From Serinus canaria (lineage: Eukaryota > Chordata > Aves > Passeriformes > Fringillidae), in assembly GCF_022539315.1 (NCBI RefSeq), contig NC_066316.1:24665245-24729244 (forward strand): a DNA stretch of 64,000 nt, given 5' to 3'. Under the pieces are notes generated by a model. That model was not told the origin of the DNA. It made no database searches and saw only the letters and a program-made list of their open reading frames with translations. This document shows, piece by piece, positions 60,833 through 64,000 of the stretch; position 1 is the first letter of the stretch, and the number at the start of each line of letters is the position of its first letter. The translations under genes were made by a program, and so were the position numbers.

Positions 60833-62029
60833 TTATGCCCATACCTATTTACATGTGTATGTGTATAAAATACATATTACATACACGTTTCTATTACATA
60901 AGAATTCAGAGGTATTGTCTCTGTTAATTCAGAAGTAGCATCTATAATAGAGGTTTTGTTCCTGTATGTATTAATGGTGTCTCAAAAATGGCATTCCACA
61001 TACACAACTAAAATCAAAAATTGGTTATTCTGAGGGTGGTTGTTTTCTGAAAATTCCTGCATCATGTTGGATGCAGTTGTGGTGAAGAGAGATCAGACTT
61101 CAGGAAGACATTCACAATATTTGATAAGAGACATTTATTGTCATGCTTAAGGAATGTCATGTATTTCCAAATGACATGTGTATTGTGTGTACACAGGGAA
61201 AAAAACCTTAAGTAGAGGAAAGCTGTAGCTGTCATGAAGTACAGAAGAGGTTAATGAACAATAAGATGGCTTCCAAAATAGTCTGCAAATTTGAACCAGT
61301 TGCTACAAGATGATAAAAGCCCTAAGGCAAGGACCAAGTTTTAGGTGCATATTTTATTACTCTTGTGCCAACCCAGCTTTATTCACTCAAACCCCATATT
61401 TAACTGCTCTCTGCCTTGTCTGGAAAAAGGTATCAGGTTCAGTTTATTCTGTGGTAGCTCATCCATCATCAGCAGATATTTTAAAAGACAAGGGGAAAAA
61501 AGCCTCTCATTTGACTACTATGTACATATGCAAGAAAGAGGAAGAGGGAGTTTTGAACAATGTTCTCTTTCCATTAGCTAAATAAAGATACTCCTCCCTG
61601 TTAAAAAAATTGTTGCGTTGCTGATGTTTTGGAAATTCATGCATTGCATAGTAACCAAGAGAATCTACTATTTTCCATAATGTTTAGTCCGTCTAAAACC
61701 TCAAATCTGCTCCTTGGGTGTGAACAATTACATGAGATTTTCTCTAAAGATTTTAAGTAGCTTTGAATTTGCTAGTTTAGGGTCTTTGTTCAGGTGCAGC
61801 AATTGGTTTGTGAATGATGGACAATGGTGTGAGTGGCCATTGAAGTAATAATCTTTTGTTGTTTATTAATCCTAAATCATCAAAGACAGAGAATGGATGG
61901 ACTGAGATCTAGCAAATACAAACTTTTGCAAATATGGGCTGATTTGCAAAAACAAGACAAAGATATAGTTACCTAAACTATGGAAAACCTTATAATGGAA
62001 GAAGACGTGTTTGCCTGCTTGAGACTTAC

Positions 62030-62196
62030 CTCTTTCAGCTGGTGCTTGTCTATTAGCTAAAATGTCACATATCCATTCCAAAGATAGCAAGGTCAAATCC
62101 TCCTTCTGCCTTTCCCAAAATCGCCATGACTGATGTATATACTGCTGCAAAGTTTTAAGTCCTGTTTCATGATTGAATTGAATGATAAAGAGTATC
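62030..62196 (-). CDS. Candidate internal coding exon (hypothetical)
   Basis: A minus-strand frame is open for over 100 codons and has a strong donor inside it, AAAGAG|GTAAGT at 62030/62029. Two acceptors are possible: TTTGCAG, giving an exon 62030-62144, or CTCTGAG, giving 62030-62196. The peptide runs FNHETGLKTLQQYIHQSW, then RFWERQKEDLTLLSLEW, then ICDILANRQAPAER plus one base. It is Trp-rich, helical-looking and well balanced in composition, more like a real globular segment than the other frames. I do not recognise the family. Pyrimidine tracts are only moderate, which is the main weakness. Confidence 0.28.
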
Positions 62197-62726
62197 CTCA
62201 GAGATTAGATTAAAAATTGGTCTGATTGTCTATCCTGTACTCACTTTAGTAGTCCCTCAAAGGGAATGGCTTCAGGAATGGCTCAGATATGAAATGACTG
62301 TTCCAAAGCTGAACCTTGTTTCATCAAAGGTAATCTATAATGCAGCCTATGGGGATTTAAAGCACTGAAAAAAAACCTGAATCTCTGTAGGGTTTTGTAA
62401 TGACATTATATATTAGGGCAAAAAGATTTCTTTCAATTTTATGAAATAATCCCATTTAGCAAACTGTGACTGCATATCAGGGCATGGTATGAAGATGACT
62501 TGAGTCTACAAACTACAAAAAACTACTCTATGCTGAGCTATTTTTCTTAACTAATTTAAAATTCAAATAGAGAATTAAAATTAATTATGATATCGTTAAA
62601 TACAAACATTTTTGTAAGTTGTGCTAGGTTCTGTAAGGCATCTGATTTTTTTAGCTGGTCCTTATATTGTTTATGTATGTTGATGTTTGATCAGCAAAAC
62701 TACAGATAAATATGGCTAGGAATGCC

Positions 62727-62760
62727 GGTTTTTTGGTTTGGGTTTTTTTTTTTTTTTGTC
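62727..62760 (+). repeat. G/T-rich low-complexity tract
   Basis: ggttttttggtttgggttt followed by a T run of about 15. It is the clearest member of the recurring plus-strand G/T tracts. Confidence 0.7.
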
Positions 62761-64000
62761 TTTTTAAGGTTTTTAATTAATTGCATTGCAGAGGAGGGGA
62801 CTTGCTGCTTACATGCTGAAGAAGAATGATGTACTGTTTAGGGTCTGCCCCTTAAGGAAAATGTATGAGTTTAGGGTGAAAGTAAATAAGACAGAAACAT
62901 GTCAACACAGAGATAAGGAAAAGCAGATGTGGAGAGGAGCAGCCTTCAAGGTTGAATTTACAAGCTGTTCATTACTGGTGTGCAGTCAAAGTACCCTGCT
63001 GGGTTGAGCAGCATGGGCAGAGTGCTTTCAGTTGCTCTGGAGCACATGGAATGAATCATATAATTTCCTCATTTCCTTGTCACTGCTGGCTGTGGGTCTC
63101 CTTGTGGGGAGAGGTTCACTGGCATTGCAGGTATCTCCATAAATAGCACGATGGCTGCTCACAGAGTAGCAATCAACCTCAGAACAACCTATTGATTCCT
63201 GTTGTTTCTCTGTAGCCTCTACCCCCTGCATGCTCTCAGGGCCTCCTAATTTTGCATCTGCAGTGTATTTTGGGGGCACTTTCTTGGTCTTTGGGATGGG
63301 TACCTTGAAAGAAAGCTTGAAAGGTCAAGGTATCACCAATGATACCCTTCATTGCTTTCCTTGTGTCCATTTATTTTCCTGTCATCTTAACCTTTTTCTA
63401 AAGCTGGCCCATTATCATGGTGTTTAGAAATTCAAATATCTTTAGTCCTTCTTGTAAGAGCATTGCATTTGCTGGTCTCCTGCCTTAGAAATGGGGAAGG
63501 TCATAAAACAACCATTTCCTTTATAATCTTTCCTTTATTATCTTTGAGTACTTAATAGCATGCAGTAAAAAAGCTCATGTTTGAAGGGCTTTAGAGATTG
63601 TTTCTGTGATCAGAACAAAAATACGAAGAAGCAAAGGGCACATTAAATGGATATTCCTGCCTGCCACCAAGTTTGAGCCCTTTTTGGACTTGTTCCAGTT
63701 CTTCATGTACAGAGCATTCAAATTAGTATATTAAATATGCTTTTCTTTTTTTCATATGTGTGAATCTTTTTTGTATTTTTGGTTATACCAGTGAACTTGA
63801 ATTTGGGCATCTGTAAATGTCATCTCATGTTCTTGCTGTATTATGTCAGCTGTGTTTATGATCATTTTGGTAAATCTGTGGTCTTTTACAAAAATTCTCA
63901 GCTTTGCCTTTTGAACATTTCCTGCATTAAGGAAGGAGGCTGAGCTAAGAAATACTATAGTACATGTGGTAGCTCAACCACAGCCTAAACTTCTGTTTTG

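Larger units (their letters stand above)
60833..64000. other. AT-rich stretch to the window end
   Basis: Contains the minus-strand candidate exon at 62.0 kb and a G/T tract at 62.73 kb. Overlapping plus frames at 61.31-61.59 kb and frames at 62.8-63.4 kb on both strands show no recognisable protein or paired splice sites. Confidence 0.45.

Overview
The window looks like AT-rich, non-coding nuclear DNA from a bird, probably a passerine, taken from inside a large intron or from between genes. The strongest evidence is a set of broken CR1 retrotransposon copies. They carry the avian CR1 3' signature: a lead-in such as 'gttgcccag', a 'gatgatctt...ggtc' block, and a tail of 'gattctgtg/gattctatg' type. 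A stretch at about 21.7-22.05 kb resembles the antisense of a songbird endogenous-retrovirus LTR. I see no rRNA, tRNA, CRISPR array, bacterial-style operon or CpG island, and no long open frame that matches a protein I know.

Layout. 1-14.5 kb is mostly unique AT-rich DNA with a homopyrimidine run, a purine-rich run and possible conserved non-coding blocks. A CR1 fragment lies at 14.57-14.80 kb. 15-28.8 kb holds G/T-rich and A-rich low-complexity tracts, a strong splice acceptor with an open 63-nt candidate exon (21.17 kb), the LTR-like block and two short tandem duplications. 28.9-29.6 kb carries the longest open frame of the window (221 codons, minus strand), which I do not recognise. 32.5-38.3 kb is the richest in repeats, with four or five CR1-type fragments in both orientations and a 728-bp segment bounded by nearly identical 42-bp inverted repeats. 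39.0 kb and 48.4 kb hold a perfect hairpin and a perfect 26-bp palindrome. 46.87-47.06 kb is another CR1 3' end. 52.36-52.70 kb holds two diverged direct copies of an unrecognised ~107-bp sequence. 55.14-55.31 kb is the best candidate exon on the plus strand: acceptor, ATG, then a consensus donor. 60.44-60.83 kb is a CR1 fragment broken by a T21 run, and 62.03-62.20 kb is the best candidate minus-strand exon.

Gene content. Apart from the 221-codon frame, open-frame lengths look like what chance gives in AT-rich DNA. The exon calls therefore rest on splice signals plus an open frame and are hypotheses, not genes. Four minus-strand candidates (62.0, 54.9, 49.0 and 45.7 kb) happen to be phase-compatible in order. 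On the plus strand, 47.75 kb (non-coding) followed by 55.14 kb (with ATG) could be a 5' leader exon and a first coding exon. Transcript data from any songbird, or alignment to chicken and zebra finch, would settle all of these.
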